From NCBI RefSeq assembly GCF_042684265.1, contig NZ_JBHULB010000017.1:1-64000 (forward strand): a DNA stretch of 64,000 bases. Direction: 5' to 3'. The position numbers and the translations under genes are program-made. Positions 43,559 to 52,412 of the stretch are shown here, one piece after another (within the stretch, counting starts at the first letter, position 1; every line of letters begins with the position of its first letter). The notes below the pieces were generated by a model, which searched no databases, was not told the origin of the DNA, and saw nothing but the letters and a program-made list of their open reading frames with translations. The stretch is from Croceitalea marina (GTDB taxonomy: Bacteria; Bacteroidota; Bacteroidia; Flavobacteriales; Flavobacteriaceae).

Positions 43559-43923
43559 ACACCGAACTTGATAAAATTATCCCCGTATTGCCGTCTCAAG
43601 ACATTAAAAGAGACATCGCTTGGTATAAAGAACATACCGGTTTTGAAGTTCTTTTTGAAGATGAGATGTATGCCTGTTTAAAGCGCGAAGGGCTTTCTAT
43701 TCATTTACAGTGGCATGCAGATACTGAAGATGACCCACTATTAGGGGGTTCTGTGATTCGAGTATTCGTAAAGAATATTCAGCCTATTTTTAAAGAATTC
43801 ATAGGAAGAGGTACTGTAAATGAAGATAAGCTTCATTTGAATACCCCCTGGGGGACCCATGAATTCGGATTCTATGATTTAAATAATAATGCCATTTTTA
43901 TTGTAGAGGGAATTAGCTCTTAA
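43555..43923 (+). CDS. VOC-family (glyoxalase/bleomycin-resistance-like) protein
   Basis: This 122-aa single-unit vicinal oxygen chelate protein starts 'KIIPVLPSQDIKRDIAWYKEHTGFEVLFEDEMYACLKREGLSIHLQWH' and ends 'PWGTHEFGFYDLNNNAIFIVEG', a pattern typical of the family. Candidate metal ligands are the His in 'IHLQWH' and the terminal Glu. The substrate is unknown, and a role in resistance cannot be concluded. It is coupled to the exonuclease gene and overlaps the convergent subtilase gene by 11 bases. Confidence 0.88.
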   Translation: MNTELDKIIPVLPSQDIKRDIAWYKEHTGFEVLFEDEMYACLKREGLSIHLQWHADTEDDPLLGGSVIRVFVKNIQPIFKEFIGRGTVNEDKLHLNTPWGTHEFGFYDLNNNAIFIVEGISS

Positions 43924-46111
43924 AAAATTTAGTGCTCTTTATACCTGAATAATCCTGCACAGTAAGAATATAAAGTCCGGATTTTAAATTCGAAACATTG
44001 ATTTGCTCGTTGGCCTTGCCTCTCTTTATAGTATTACCAGAAGATGTTGAAATCATATAAACAGCATCTGATGAGGTTTTTGCATCAATATTAATTTGAG
44101 AAATAGCTGGGTTCGGATATACAGAAATAGTAAGTTCATCAGTAAAAATTGACACCGCTTCTTTTATTAATTGGGTTGTTACTCCGTTGAATACAAATTC
44201 TATTGTCTCACTAAATTCAGAGCTTAAATTGGCAGAACATACCGAACGTAAACGAACTTGATATGTTTTACCTTCTTCTAAACCTGAAATATGCATAGCA
44301 CTATCCCATGTAAGCTCCGTATTCCAATTTGAGTTATTTTCTTCTTTAAACTGAACTTCATATAAGGTTTCTTCAACGGCGCCCCATGACCATGATGTGC
44401 TATTTTCATCCGCCTTATCCAGCTCAATATTTTTTGGGGCCTTCAATTCACATTGAGTCAAAGCTATACCGGAAACTATAAGCGAAAAATCTTGTGCTTC
44501 ATTTGTAAGTGTTCCTTTATGTGTTATGGTTATGGTATATTCTCCTTTTGCATCTAAAATATCTACCCTTTCAAAAGGATCAACAAAGTTGTTTCCTTTA
44601 ACTGCATTTGCGTTTGCTTCCGCAGCATTCATTTTCCAAGGAAAATAAGTCTTACCGTCTTTTATGATTCTAATATCTAGGTCGTTTATCAATGCTGCTG
44701 TTGGGTTATTTAAATCACCATGGTTGATAAACTGCCCTTCAGGGTCGGTCCAAGAAATAGAGGCTTTTAACGGCTCTGTCTCGTTGGCCCTTACCGTTAT
44801 TGAATATGATTGCCCGTGTTCTAAACGTTCTTCAGATACTATGGTAGCATATTCATTATTGGTTAAAACCTCGGCAGCTTTTTTAGTGTTTAATATGCCC
44901 CAGCCCATCTTATAATCCGGCCCCGCTTCTTGAACGTCATCTGCGGTATGTAAAGCAAGCCCTTTGAGCGTTGCTGCCTTCATATATCCACCATTTAATT
45001 CGCCGTAGTATTCTTGAAGTAACAATAAAGATGCGGTAACACCAGGTGCTGCCATTGAAGTGCCCATAGAACTATTATAGCTCTGATTATTTTGTGAGTA
45101 GGTTGAATATATAGATGTTCCGTCGCCGGCCAAATCTGGCTTAATACGCCCATCATCAATAGGGCCAAAACTACTATAACCAGAAACGGAAGCGTCTTTT
45201 AAATCTCCTTCGCCATCTATTCTTACATCTGCACCGGCGACAACCAATCCGTTTTTTGAGGTAGTGAAACCTAACAATAAATCAAAGCCATCTTGAGATT
45301 TTCCATAAATCGGGGCGTTGTTATCTTGTTTGGTCTGCGAGTTTCCAGCTGCGACTACCATTAAATAGTAAGGCGCGTTATACATTATCTTGTCCCAATC
45401 TTGAGATACTTTTATATATGATCCAAAATACCAATCTGCAACTCTGCTTGTGTTAATACCATAAGAATGGTTCGATAATAACAATCCATTGGCCGCTGCT
45501 TCGGTTACCTCAATCTTATCCCTAGTCCAATCGTGCGTTAATGCCGTAGCTCTATAAGCTACGCCCTTTGCGTTTTGCTTTACTCCCGATGAAACCATTG
45601 TACCGGTTACCATCGTGGCATGTGCGCCCAATTCACCACCATTTGAATCTGAATTGATTACCCTTCCATCAAATTCTTGATGGGTCGTCAAGGCTACACC
45701 GGCATCCCAAACACCTACCTGCATATCCAAACCGTTAAGGTCTAAATCTAAAGCTCCTCCTTTGTGCAAGGAGTTTGCTCTAGAGACTTTGCTACTCGGC
45801 ATATTAAGAGTTGTATAAAATAAAGGGGAACCATCGGTGCCAAACTCTGTTAACTCGGTAATTGTTCCGTCATCTGATTTGGTCATGAAATCAAAGTTTT
45901 GTGACCTTGACATTTTGTTAATTTGATTCAAAGATGATTTAAATTCACTCTCAAAACTTGAAATTAAAGTAGAAAGTTTCTCTTTATCATAATTGGAAGT
46001 GATGACATCTCTCTCGTTCTTAGATTGTGCGAAAAGTGCAGAAAAGCTTAAAACTGCTACTGCAAAGGGAAGTGGATTTTTCGTTTTGGCAACAAATTTG
46101 AAATAGTCCAT
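43913..46111 (-). CDS. Secreted subtilisin-like (S8) peptidase with T9SS sorting domain
   Basis: This is an extracellular serine protease. An export signal starts the protein. The catalytic triad is Asp136 ('VGVWDAGVALTTHQEFDGRV'), His164 ('GAHATMVTGTM') and Ser352 ('GTSMAAPGVTA'). Asn256 in 'VVAAGNS' is the likely oxyanion residue. A beta-sandwich and a fibronectin-type III-like domain (about 560-640) follow. The last about 75 residues ('ISVYPNPAISQINI' to 'KSTKFFKS') are a type A T9SS C-terminal sorting domain. A promoter with TATATTTG lies just upstream. It is probably a secreted nutrient-scavenging protease. Confidence 0.93.
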   Translation of the reverse strand: MDYFKFVAKTKNPLPFAVAVLSFSALFAQSKNERDVITSNYDKEKLSTLISSFESEFKSSLNQINKMSRSQNFDFMTKSDDGTITELTEFGTDGSPLFYTTLNMPSSKVSRANSLHKGGALDLDLNGLDMQVGVWDAGVALTTHQEFDGRVINSDSNGGELGAHATMVTGTMVSSGVKQNAKGVAYRATALTHDWTRDKIEVTEAAANGLLLSNHSYGINTSRVADWYFGSYIKVSQDWDKIMYNAPYYLMVVAAGNSQTKQDNNAPIYGKSQDGFDLLLGFTTSKNGLVVAGADVRIDGEGDLKDASVSGYSSFGPIDDGRIKPDLAGDGTSIYSTYSQNNQSYNSSMGTSMAAPGVTASLLLLQEYYGELNGGYMKAATLKGLALHTADDVQEAGPDYKMGWGILNTKKAAEVLTNNEYATIVSEERLEHGQSYSITVRANETEPLKASISWTDPEGQFINHGDLNNPTAALINDLDIRIIKDGKTYFPWKMNAAEANANAVKGNNFVDPFERVDILDAKGEYTITITHKGTLTNEAQDFSLIVSGIALTQCELKAPKNIELDKADENSTSWSWGAVEETLYEVQFKEENNSNWNTELTWDSAMHISGLEEGKTYQVRLRSVCSANLSSEFSETIEFVFNGVTTQLIKEAVSIFTDELTISVYPNPAISQINIDAKTSSDAVYMISTSSGNTIKRGKANEQINVSNLKSGLYILTVQDYSGIKSTKFFKS

Positions 46112-46139
46112 AACTTTAAAATAGGTAAGAATTGGACTA

Positions 46140-46173
46140 CAAATATATTTTTAAAAGTACTTTCTATAGACAA
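46140..46173 (-). promoter_or_regulatory. Promoter of the subtilase gene
   Basis: On the minus strand a TTG (46173-46171), a 23-base spacer and TATATTTG (46147-46140) match the Bacteroidota -33/-7 pattern, about 30 bases before the start codon. Confidence 0.5.
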
Positions 46174-46253
46174 AGAGCAGGAAAATTTCGATGAAACACA
46201 TGTTCTTTGGCGTTAAGCTGTTGTGAAATGTTTAAAAATTGTGGTGAAAATTC

Positions 46254-47198
46254 TTACAAATTATTTTTTAGAATGATATAGACCGGAAAGTGATCACTAT
46301 ATCCTCCCAAATACTTTTTACCGGCAAATGTTCTAAAAGGGTTTCCTTTATACTTCCCTTTCCATTCTTTTAAAAATTTAGGGGCATATATCTCCGCTTT
46401 TTTAAAACTATGGGTTCCTTTTTCATAGTTCAGAAAGCTATGTGAAATCAAGATTTGATCAAAAAGGCTCCATTCACCTTTATAATTTGCGCTACCACTT
46501 GCAGGTGAGAGCAATTGCTGCATTGGATTAATAAACCGATCGGATTCCATCAGCCTTTTAATACTATCGGAATTCGGGTCGTCATTAAAATCGCCCATGA
46601 CGATAACGTTTGTTATGTCCGTAGTGGCAGATAACTCATCAAGCTTTCTTAAAATGGTATTTGCGGCGGCTACCCTTTTATATGAAGTTAAATCCGCACC
46701 ATCTCTTCTAGACGGCCAATGATTAACAAACACATGTACTACCTCTTCATGTAATTGTCCCTGCACATATAAAATATCCCTTGTAAAATCTCTTAATCCG
46801 TTTTCATTGGTTATTAATAAAGGAATAGTCTGCGCTTCTATTACCCTAAAATGATCTTTATGATAAATTAAGGCGGTATCAATGCCCCTTTCGTCAGGAG
46901 AGTCAAAATGAACAAAACCATAGTTCATACCCTTTAACTTACCAGTTCTCAAGAGAGTTGCAATTACATCGTTATTTTCAACTTCCGCTATACCAATTAA
47001 TACTGGTGGTGTATCAGAGTCGTCCGTACCTATTTGAGCAATTGTTTTCGCAATCTTCTTCGCCTTGATACCAAATTTTCGGTCATCCCATCGTTTAAAT
47101 CCGTCAGGTGTAAAATCATCATCTAGGGTTCCATTATCATTGACCGTATCAAAAAAGTTCTCAAGGTTATAAAAGGCAATGGTATAGCTGTCATTCAT
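46254..47198 (-). CDS. Endonuclease/exonuclease/phosphatase (EEP) family protein
   Basis: This is a DNase I-fold metal-dependent hydrolase. The start 'YTIAFYNLENFFDTVND' has the metal-binding Asn. Further motifs are 'GIAEVENNDV' (Glu), 'VFVNHWPSRRDGADLTSYKR' (His, catalytic), 'VIVMGDFNDDPNSDSIK' (Asp-x-Asn) and 'LGGYSDHFPVYI' (final Asp-His). No signal peptide is seen. At 314 aa it has the size of a stand-alone domain. It could act on nucleic acid or on phosphoesters; the sequence does not decide. Confidence 0.9.
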   Translation of the reverse strand: MNDSYTIAFYNLENFFDTVNDNGTLDDDFTPDGFKRWDDRKFGIKAKKIAKTIAQIGTDDSDTPPVLIGIAEVENNDVIATLLRTGKLKGMNYGFVHFDSPDERGIDTALIYHKDHFRVIEAQTIPLLITNENGLRDFTRDILYVQGQLHEEVVHVFVNHWPSRRDGADLTSYKRVAAANTILRKLDELSATTDITNVIVMGDFNDDPNSDSIKRLMESDRFINPMQQLLSPASGSANYKGEWSLFDQILISHSFLNYEKGTHSFKKAEIYAPKFLKEWKGKYKGNPFRTFAGKKYLGGYSDHFPVYIILKNNL

Positions 47199-47234
47199 TC
47201 TATTTTTAATTTAAATCTACAAGTACCTTGTCGA

Positions 47235-48002
47235 TTACAATTCTAATTTTTTCATTTTCCGTATTCGATATCTATGATAAAGTGGAAGTAAAATAGGTAT
47301 AAGTGTATATGCGCCTCCAGCATAACCCGCTGCCCTGCCGCCAAAAAAAAGTACTATTAAAATTGATAACACACAAACCGACATTAGCAATAAATATTCA
47401 TGAATAAAAGTTTTGGTGATATATCTTTCCTTGTCACTAAGCTCAAGTTCATCAGCCTTTTTATTGGCATTTAAATGCATTAAAACTAGAATAAGATAAA
47501 TTAGCAATAAACCTAATCCAAAACGTATTATAAGATCTTTCCATTGTAATACATTTAAATCGGCAGCGGCTAAATCTCTCCATGCAACTTTTAACGCCTC
47601 GGAATTATCGCCTAAATTTCTTTTTAGGGTGGCATAAATTGCCGTGCCAATATAGGAAAAGAGATATTTTAAAGGGTATATGTAAAACAGCAGCATAAAA
47701 ATGAATAGTGCATTGAGTGCTTTTGTGGTTTTATCATGTAATCCATAATACAAGAAAAAATTACTGTGGTTGTTCCATAAACCTAATAATAGCATCGTAC
47801 AGAAAATAAAACCTATAAAGCTATACATAGAGGCTTGTAATTCAATATAGGTAGTTGGTACCTGAGAAGAAATTACCAATAGCGTGATAGAGAAACCGAA
47901 AACTGCATCCGTCAGGTTTTCTAACCTAGAACTACTTAAGCCTCTATATCGAAACCCATCACTTGAAATTTTCTCTCTTTCTACAAAAAACTTCTTAGCC
48001 AT
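47235..48002 (-). CDS. TMEM175/DUF1211-like membrane protein
   Basis: This 255-aa protein has about six membrane segments. The first helix carries 'RLENLTDAVFGFSITLLV', the same layout as the R-x3-F-S-D motif that forms the pore of TMEM175 potassium channels. Here the core reads NLTDAVF, so the Asp is kept but the F-S pair is changed. Single-repeat bacterial members act as tetramers. Potassium leakage activity is possible but not certain. The gene is divergent from hflX with an 86-base spacer. Confidence 0.7.
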   Translation of the reverse strand: MAKKFFVEREKISSDGFRYRGLSSSRLENLTDAVFGFSITLLVISSQVPTTYIELQASMYSFIGFIFCTMLLLGLWNNHSNFFLYYGLHDKTTKALNALFIFMLLFYIYPLKYLFSYIGTAIYATLKRNLGDNSEALKVAWRDLAAADLNVLQWKDLIIRFGLGLLLIYLILVLMHLNANKKADELELSDKERYITKTFIHEYLLLMSVCVLSILIVLFFGGRAAGYAGGAYTLIPILLPLYHRYRIRKMKKLEL

Positions 48003-48065
48003 AATATTTTTAGCTTTTACCTGGTAAGAACTGGAAAATACGAAAAAGCTATTACAAACATTGTT

Positions 48066-48073
48066 TAGCTTTG
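48066..48073 (+). promoter_or_regulatory. -7 promoter element TAGCTTTG for hflX
   Basis: The sequence matches TAnnTTTG and lies 15 bases before the hflX ATG. No convincing -33 TTG was found. Confidence 0.5.
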
Positions 48074-48088
48074 CACTTTACTTGATTT

Positions 48089-49300
48089 ATGCTAGAGAAG
48101 AAATCCATAGAGTACGAAAAAGCGGTTTTGATCGGAATTATAAACAAATCTCAAAATGAAGAAAAGGTAACCGAGTATTTAGATGAGCTAGAGTTCTTGA
48201 CCTACACTGCTGGTGGAGAGGTGACCAAGCGCTTTGTGCAACGTATGGATATCCCTAATCCAAAAACCTTAATTGGTAGCGGAAAGATGGAAGAAGTGCA
48301 GACCTACGTTAAAGCAAACGATATTGGCTCCGTTATTTTTGATGATGAGTTGACCCCGGCGCAACAGCGAAATATCGAAAAACTTTTGCGCTGTAAAATT
48401 ATAGATCGCACCAGCCTTATTTTAGACATTTTTGCACAAAGGGCCCAGACTAGTTATGCACGCACCCAGGTAGAATTGGCGCAATATCAGTATTTGTTGC
48501 CACGCTTAACCGGACTCTGGACGCACTTAGAGCGCCAAAAAGGGGGTATTGGTATGCGTGGACCCGGAGAAACAGAGATCGAAACCGATAGACGTATTGT
48601 ACGCGACCGAATTTCTTTACTTAAGAAGAAACTGGGCAAGATTGACCGTCAAATGGAAACACAACGCGGCAATAGAGGAGCACTCGTAAGAGTTGCCTTA
48701 ATCGGATATACCAATGTTGGCAAGTCCACTTTAATGAATGTTGTTAGTAAAAGTGATGTTTTTGCCGAGAATAAACTATTCGCAACCTTAGATACTACCG
48801 TACGGAAAGTAGTTATCGGTAATTTACCATTTTTACTAAGCGACACTGTAGGCTTTATAAGAAAGCTCCCTACGCAATTGGTAGAAAGTTTTAAAAGCAC
48901 ATTAGATGAGGTACGAGAAGCTGATTTGCTCTTGCATATAGTAGATATATCGCACCCTAACTTTGAAGAACATATTGATTCTGTACATAAAATTCTTGAT
49001 GAAATAAAAAGTGCGGATAAGAAAACCATTATGGTGTTCAATAAAATAGATCAATATGCTCCTGAAATTATTGAAGAAGATGATTTGGTAACCGAGAAGA
49101 CCAGCATACATTTTACTTTGGAAGAGTGGAAAAAAACTTGGTACAGTAAAATTGGAGATAGAGCCCTTTTTATTTCAGCCTTGAATAAAGAGAATTTAGA
49201 TTCATTTCGAAAAAGAGTTTATGACGAAGTAAGAGAAATTCATGTCACCCGTTTCCCTTACAACAACTTTTTATACCCAGAAAATCTCGATGAGTTTTAA
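48089..49300 (+). CDS. hflX: Ribosome-associated GTPase HflX
   Basis: HflX is a GTPase that binds and splits stalled or stressed 70S ribosomes. The N-terminal HflX domain carries 'LTPAQQRNIEKLL' and the glycine-rich loop 'KGGIGMRGPGETEIETDRR' (152-169). The G domain has G1 GYTNVGKS (206-213), G3 'DTVGFIRKLP' and G4 'NKID'. At 403 aa it is complete. It has its own promoter and a terminator downstream, and is a single-gene unit. Confidence 0.96.
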   Translation: MLEKKSIEYEKAVLIGIINKSQNEEKVTEYLDELEFLTYTAGGEVTKRFVQRMDIPNPKTLIGSGKMEEVQTYVKANDIGSVIFDDELTPAQQRNIEKLLRCKIIDRTSLILDIFAQRAQTSYARTQVELAQYQYLLPRLTGLWTHLERQKGGIGMRGPGETEIETDRRIVRDRISLLKKKLGKIDRQMETQRGNRGALVRVALIGYTNVGKSTLMNVVSKSDVFAENKLFATLDTTVRKVVIGNLPFLLSDTVGFIRKLPTQLVESFKSTLDEVREADLLLHIVDISHPNFEEHIDSVHKILDEIKSADKKTIMVFNKIDQYAPEIIEEDDLVTEKTSIHFTLEEWKKTWYSKIGDRALFISALNKENLDSFRKRVYDEVREIHVTRFPYNNFLYPENLDEF

Positions 49301-49510
49301 GCGGATTACCGTTCGTCGATGCGGTTCATCGATCAAACCTAACCTTTCATTTTCAAGACCACGTTTTAGACCTAATTGACAACATATATTTTTAATTCGA
49401 TATGCTTGAGCGTAGATTTGAAGTGTTGAATTATTAGTGTTGTTCCCAAATCTTTCACTCCTAATTTGACCATTAAAAGAATTTAATGCCCCAATTTTAT
49501 ACCTACTTAA
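49301..49510. other. Intergenic stretch after hflX, no gene seen
   Basis: No supported ORF is found here. A small hairpin TCGATG-CGGTT-CATCGA sits near 49316-49332. The remainder shows no recognisable repeat or gene remnant. Confidence 0.5.
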
Positions 49511-49513
49511 ATA

Positions 49514-49545
49514 AAAAAGCCTCAACAAATGTTGAGGCTTTTTTG
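49514..49545. terminator. Bidirectional rho-independent terminator
   Basis: A 14-base stem (AAAAAAGCCTCAAC / GTTGAGGCTTTTTT, loop AAAT) with A-run and T-run on opposite sides sits between convergent hflX and the DUF3078 gene. It can serve both. Confidence 0.92.
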
Positions 49546-49567
49546 ATTTATGTATTTATTATTCTTT

Positions 49568-50503
49568 TTAGAAGGAATAACTCAACCCAACTGTGTAAAA
49601 TGATTGTAATTCATTGTCTAAAGTGTCAAAAGTAACAGCATTACCCAATGTGTTTACTTGATAGTTTAAAGCTTCTTGTTTGTTATTACGCAAACCAAAA
49701 TCAAAACCTACGCCTATCCCTTTCCATAAAGTGTACGAAAAATTGTTTGTCCATGTCCAGTTGCTTAAATCACTAGTTTCATAGCTTGAGAAAATAGACA
49801 GATTAGATTTAAATCCGATTGCTCCAATTTTGCGAGTGTAATCCGCTACAATTTTAGCACCTAAAGAAGAGTTAAAAATAGTGTCATCATCTGCAAATAC
49901 AAAATTGTAGTTTAAGGGATGGATTACAACTATTAGATTTTCTATTGGCGTCCATGTACCACCAACACCTAAATCTAAATACCCTGGATCATTAAAATTG
50001 TTCAATAAAGTTGTTCGATACTCTCCCAAAGCGGAAACAGCAAATGTTTTACTTATATTTCTACCATATAAGGACGTCAATTGAAAAACATCTGTAAGTG
50101 CTTCAAAATCTTCAGAATCCGTATCGATGTCTTTGTTGTCTAATTTTACCCAACCTAGGTTAAGGTTTAATGAGTTGTTCCAGAAAAACTTCTCTTGCTT
50201 TAAGTTCGCAAAAGCGTTACCTGTAATACCTATATTACCTGAACTGTTGTTTGGTGTTCCTTGCGCAAACCAATTGTTGAAATTGGACAAGCTGCCCCCA
50301 ATAGTTCCGAAAGCACCTTTTCGCCATCCGGGCATACCATCGATTTGGGCTTGAAGTGCATCTACACGACCTTGTATCGGCCCTGTTAAAGCCGCTATTG
50401 AATCTTTCTTGGAAGCAATCTGAGCCTCTAGCTCCTCTTTTGTCTGTGCATTTATTAATGCAACTGTAAAAACCATAGCTATGGCCAAAATTGTTTTTTT
50501 CAT
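49568..50503 (-). CDS. DUF3078 outer-membrane beta-barrel protein
   Basis: A signal peptide (MKKTILAIAMVFTVALINAQ) and a short coiled coil come first. The DUF3078 hallmark 'GTIGGSLSNFNNWFAQGTPNNSSGNIGITGNAFANLK' follows, then alternating beta-strands ending 'LQSFYTVGLSYSF' with a terminal aromatic residue typical of outer-membrane barrels. The function is unknown. A TACTTTTG promoter element lies about 30 bases upstream. It has its own transcription start but lies at the 3' edge of the suf region. Confidence 0.88.
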   Translation of the reverse strand: MKKTILAIAMVFTVALINAQTKEELEAQIASKKDSIAALTGPIQGRVDALQAQIDGMPGWRKGAFGTIGGSLSNFNNWFAQGTPNNSSGNIGITGNAFANLKQEKFFWNNSLNLNLGWVKLDNKDIDTDSEDFEALTDVFQLTSLYGRNISKTFAVSALGEYRTTLLNNFNDPGYLDLGVGGTWTPIENLIVVIHPLNYNFVFADDDTIFNSSLGAKIVADYTRKIGAIGFKSNLSIFSSYETSDLSNWTWTNNFSYTLWKGIGVGFDFGLRNNKQEALNYQVNTLGNAVTFDTLDNELQSFYTVGLSYSF

Positions 50504-50531
50504 AATGTAAGTGTTTTGTTCATTAGAAACG

Positions 50532-50539
50532 CAAAAGTA
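50532..50539 (-). promoter_or_regulatory. -7 promoter element TACTTTTG for the DUF3078 gene
   Basis: Minus-strand TACTTTTG matches TAnnTTTG and lies 28 bases before the ATG. Confidence 0.5.
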
Positions 50540-50570
50540 AGAATTGTCACATTCTTTTTAGATATAGGCT

Positions 50571-51077
50571 CTACTTTCTCTTAAAAAGAGGTACCGAAGA
50601 GCAGGCTTCGCCATACATAACACTTTTCGCTACAGTTTGTATTTTGGCAGTTGCCAAAATATAGGCATTTTTGGGTACAGGTTTATTGGAACATCCCTTA
50701 ATGATAACGGGTTTGTCTTTAAACGTGGTAAGATCTAAATCTTTGAGAATAGTTAGATAAATTGAAGATTCTAAATGTTCTAAATCGCCCACAACTATAT
50801 TCTTGGCATACGGCCCCAATTTAGAAGCTATAAGCATATAGGCCCACCCGGGAATAATAGCATCGCTTGAACAGGTCAGTGCAATATGGTCACCTTGGTA
50901 CTGCGTCCAATTATGCTCTTCAACGAAAGCCCTAAATTCTTTTTCACGAAGAATCAGTTCCTCGTACAACCAATCTTTGATATCAAATAGAACACGTTTA
51001 CCTTCAGGATATAGCTCTTCTAAATCAAAGGTGATCAGTTTGCTTTGGGCAACTCTATTTATGATTTCTTTTTCCAT
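50571..51077 (-). CDS. DUF2480 family protein
   Basis: This 168-aa soluble protein is typical of DUF2480, a family nearly restricted to Bacteroidota and usually found beside suf or Fe-S genes. Segments are 'EKEIINRVAQSKLITFDLEELYPEGKRVLFDIKDWLYE', 'HIALTCSSDAIIPGWAYMLIASKL' and a C-terminal 'ILATAKIQTVAKSVMYGEACSSVPLFK' with a conserved Cys. The function is unknown. It is the last gene of the minus-strand suf region, separated from sufT by a strong dispersed palindrome. Confidence 0.88.
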   Translation of the reverse strand: MEKEIINRVAQSKLITFDLEELYPEGKRVLFDIKDWLYEELILREKEFRAFVEEHNWTQYQGDHIALTCSSDAIIPGWAYMLIASKLGPYAKNIVVGDLEHLESSIYLTILKDLDLTTFKDKPVIIKGCSNKPVPKNAYILATAKIQTVAKSVMYGEACSSVPLFKRK

Positions 51078-51082
51078 TTCCG

Positions 51083-51143
51083 GTCATTCCCGCGAAGGCG
51101 GGAATTTTTATTTTTTACAGATTCCCGCCTTCGCGGGAATGAC
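51083..51143. repeat. Dispersed palindromic repeat with two 23-base inverted arms
   Basis: The arms 51083-51105 (starting GTCATTCCCGCGAAGG) and 51121-51143 are perfect reverse complements, with a 15-base AT-rich spacer. Each arm is itself a short hairpin. It fills the gap between sufT and the DUF2480 gene and may act as a terminator or attenuator. Confidence 0.9.
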
Positions 51144-51147
51144 AAAT

Positions 51148-51477
51148 CTATAATAACCCCAACTCTAATTTAGCCTCTTCACTCATTAATTCTTGGGTCC
51201 ATGGCGGATCAAATGTTATTTCTACCTCAACATCTTTAAGTTCGTCTAAAGACTTTACCTTTTCCTCTATTTCGACAGGTAAAGATTCTGCAACAGGGCA
51301 GTTAGGCGAGGTAAGGGTCATTAGAATTTTGGCATCATATTCTTCGTTGATAAAAACGTCATAAATCAGGCCCAGTTCATATATATCAACCGGTATCTCT
51401 GGATCATAAATTGTTTTTAAAACCCTAACTATCTTTTCGCCTAATTCGGTAGTATCTATTGTAGTTTCTTCGCTCAT
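51148..51477 (-). CDS. SUF-associated MIP18/DUF59 protein (SufT-like)
   Basis: This 109-aa protein belongs to the MIP18 family, which helps deliver or mature Fe-S clusters. It has 'VLKTIYDPEIPVDIYELGLIYDVFI', then 'MTLTSPNCPVAESLPVEIEEKV' with the conserved Cys, and ends 'VEITFDPPWTQELMSEEAKLELGLL', the family's C-terminal signature. It lies 1 base after the sufE stop, so both are on one transcript. Confidence 0.92.
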   Translation of the reverse strand: MSEETTIDTTELGEKIVRVLKTIYDPEIPVDIYELGLIYDVFINEEYDAKILMTLTSPNCPVAESLPVEIEEKVKSLDELKDVEVEITFDPPWTQELMSEEAKLELGLL

Positions 51478-51478
51478 T

Positions 51479-51907
51479 TTAATTCAATTGTGTTTGGTAG
51501 GCAATTGCGTATAACTTCAATTGTTTTATCATACTTACCAAACCGTTTGCTCTTGTGGGGGATAAATGTTCCTTTAAACCAATCTCGTCTATAAAATCGG
51601 TGTTTGCATCTATAATATCTTGTGGTTTTTGATTGCTATAAGCTCTGATAAGGATCGCAATAATACCTTTTGTAATTATCGCATCACTATCAGCAGTGAA
51701 AACGAGTTTGTCATCTTCCAATTCTGCATGCACCCATACTTTACTTTGACAGCCTTTGATAATATTATCATCGGTCTTATAGCGCTCCTCTATTAAAGGC
51801 AGTGACTTGCCCAAATCTATCATATACTCATAGCGCTGCATCCAGTCTTCAAACATTGAAAACTCATCAACTATTTCTTCTTGAATGGTCTGAATGCTCA
51901 TTTTCAT
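51479..51907 (-). CDS. sufE: Sulfur acceptor protein SufE
   Basis: SufE accepts persulfide sulfur from the cysteine desulfurase SufS and passes it to the SufBCD scaffold. The active Cys53 lies in 'IIKGCQSKVWVHAELED'. The rest of the fold is clear: 'RYEYMIDLGKSLPLIEERYK' at the front and 'GLKEHLSPTRANGLVSMIKQL' at the end. At 142 aa it has normal size. The start could be either of two nearby ATGs (51907 or 51901). It is downstream of sufS but separated by two unrelated genes. Confidence 0.94.
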   Translation of the reverse strand: MKMSIQTIQEEIVDEFSMFEDWMQRYEYMIDLGKSLPLIEERYKTDDNIIKGCQSKVWVHAELEDDKLVFTADSDAIITKGIIAILIRAYSNQKPQDIIDANTDFIDEIGLKEHLSPTRANGLVSMIKQLKLYAIAYQTQLN

Positions 51908-51944
51908 CTATCTTTTGCTTGCAAAATTAATACATCTGAACGCC

Positions 51945-52349
51945 TTACTCAACTATTTGAGAAAGTGTTAAGATTTTAGATATAAAAGCTTCTAATTCTT
52001 TAGGAGGATAACCATGATCAAAGTCATAATCATATTGACTTTCTTCAACTACAAAACTCGCTGTTGCCATAGGTGCGGCATCATAAGAACTTTTTGATTC
52101 ATTTGAAAGAACAACATTTTCAAAATCAATCTGATTGAAAATAGCGGTTAGCTCAGTTTGTTGTACTTCCGAAAGATTAAGTTCTCTTTCTTTACCACCC
52201 CGCTGTTCAACTACAGATAAGACATTATTTCCTATTGAAATGGCCAGATAAAACCCTCTTGTTTGGGCAACGTAGTCGAATTCAAAATCCCTTTCTTGAC
52301 AATTGCTAAAACTTAGCATAAATAATAAGGAACCGATAAGTGTTTTCAT
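51945..52349 (-). CDS. Small lipoprotein of unknown function (134 aa)
   Basis: The ATG at 52349 gives a lipoprotein signal ending FSNC (Cys16). The mature part is beta-rich: 'DFEFDYVAQTRGFYLAISIGNNVLSVVEQRGGKERELNLS', then 'YDAAPMATASFVVEESQYDYDFDHGYPPKELEAFI'. I do not recognise a family. It sits between the M43 protease gene and sufE. A terminator just upstream implies it has a separate start. Confidence 0.7.
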   Translation of the reverse strand: MKTLIGSLLFMLSFSNCQERDFEFDYVAQTRGFYLAISIGNNVLSVVEQRGGKERELNLSEVQQTELTAIFNQIDFENVVLSNESKSSYDAAPMATASFVVEESQYDYDFDHGYPPKELEAFISKILTLSQIVE

Positions 52350-52364
52350 AGAATTTAAAGCTAC

Positions 52365-52393
52365 AAAAAAGGCATCCAAATGGATGCCTTTTT
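52365..52393 (-). terminator. Rho-independent terminator of the M43 protease gene
   Basis: The stem GGCATCCA/TGGATGCC, extended by A-run and T-run pairing, lies 20 bases beyond the protease stop. Reading leftward it ends in a T-run. It is symmetrical enough to stop transcription both ways. Confidence 0.88.
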
Positions 52394-52412
52394 ACTACTT
52401 AAATGTATCTAA

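Noticed and set aside
43555..43923. Bleomycin resistance gene
   Set aside because: Only the general VOC fold is supported; there is no evidence for drug binding.
48649..49041. 130-aa minus-strand ORF over hflX
   Set aside because: It is antisense to the conserved GTPase domain and is not supported.
49271..49528. 85-aa minus-strand ORF after hflX
   Set aside because: It overlaps the hflX end and the terminator and has no family features.
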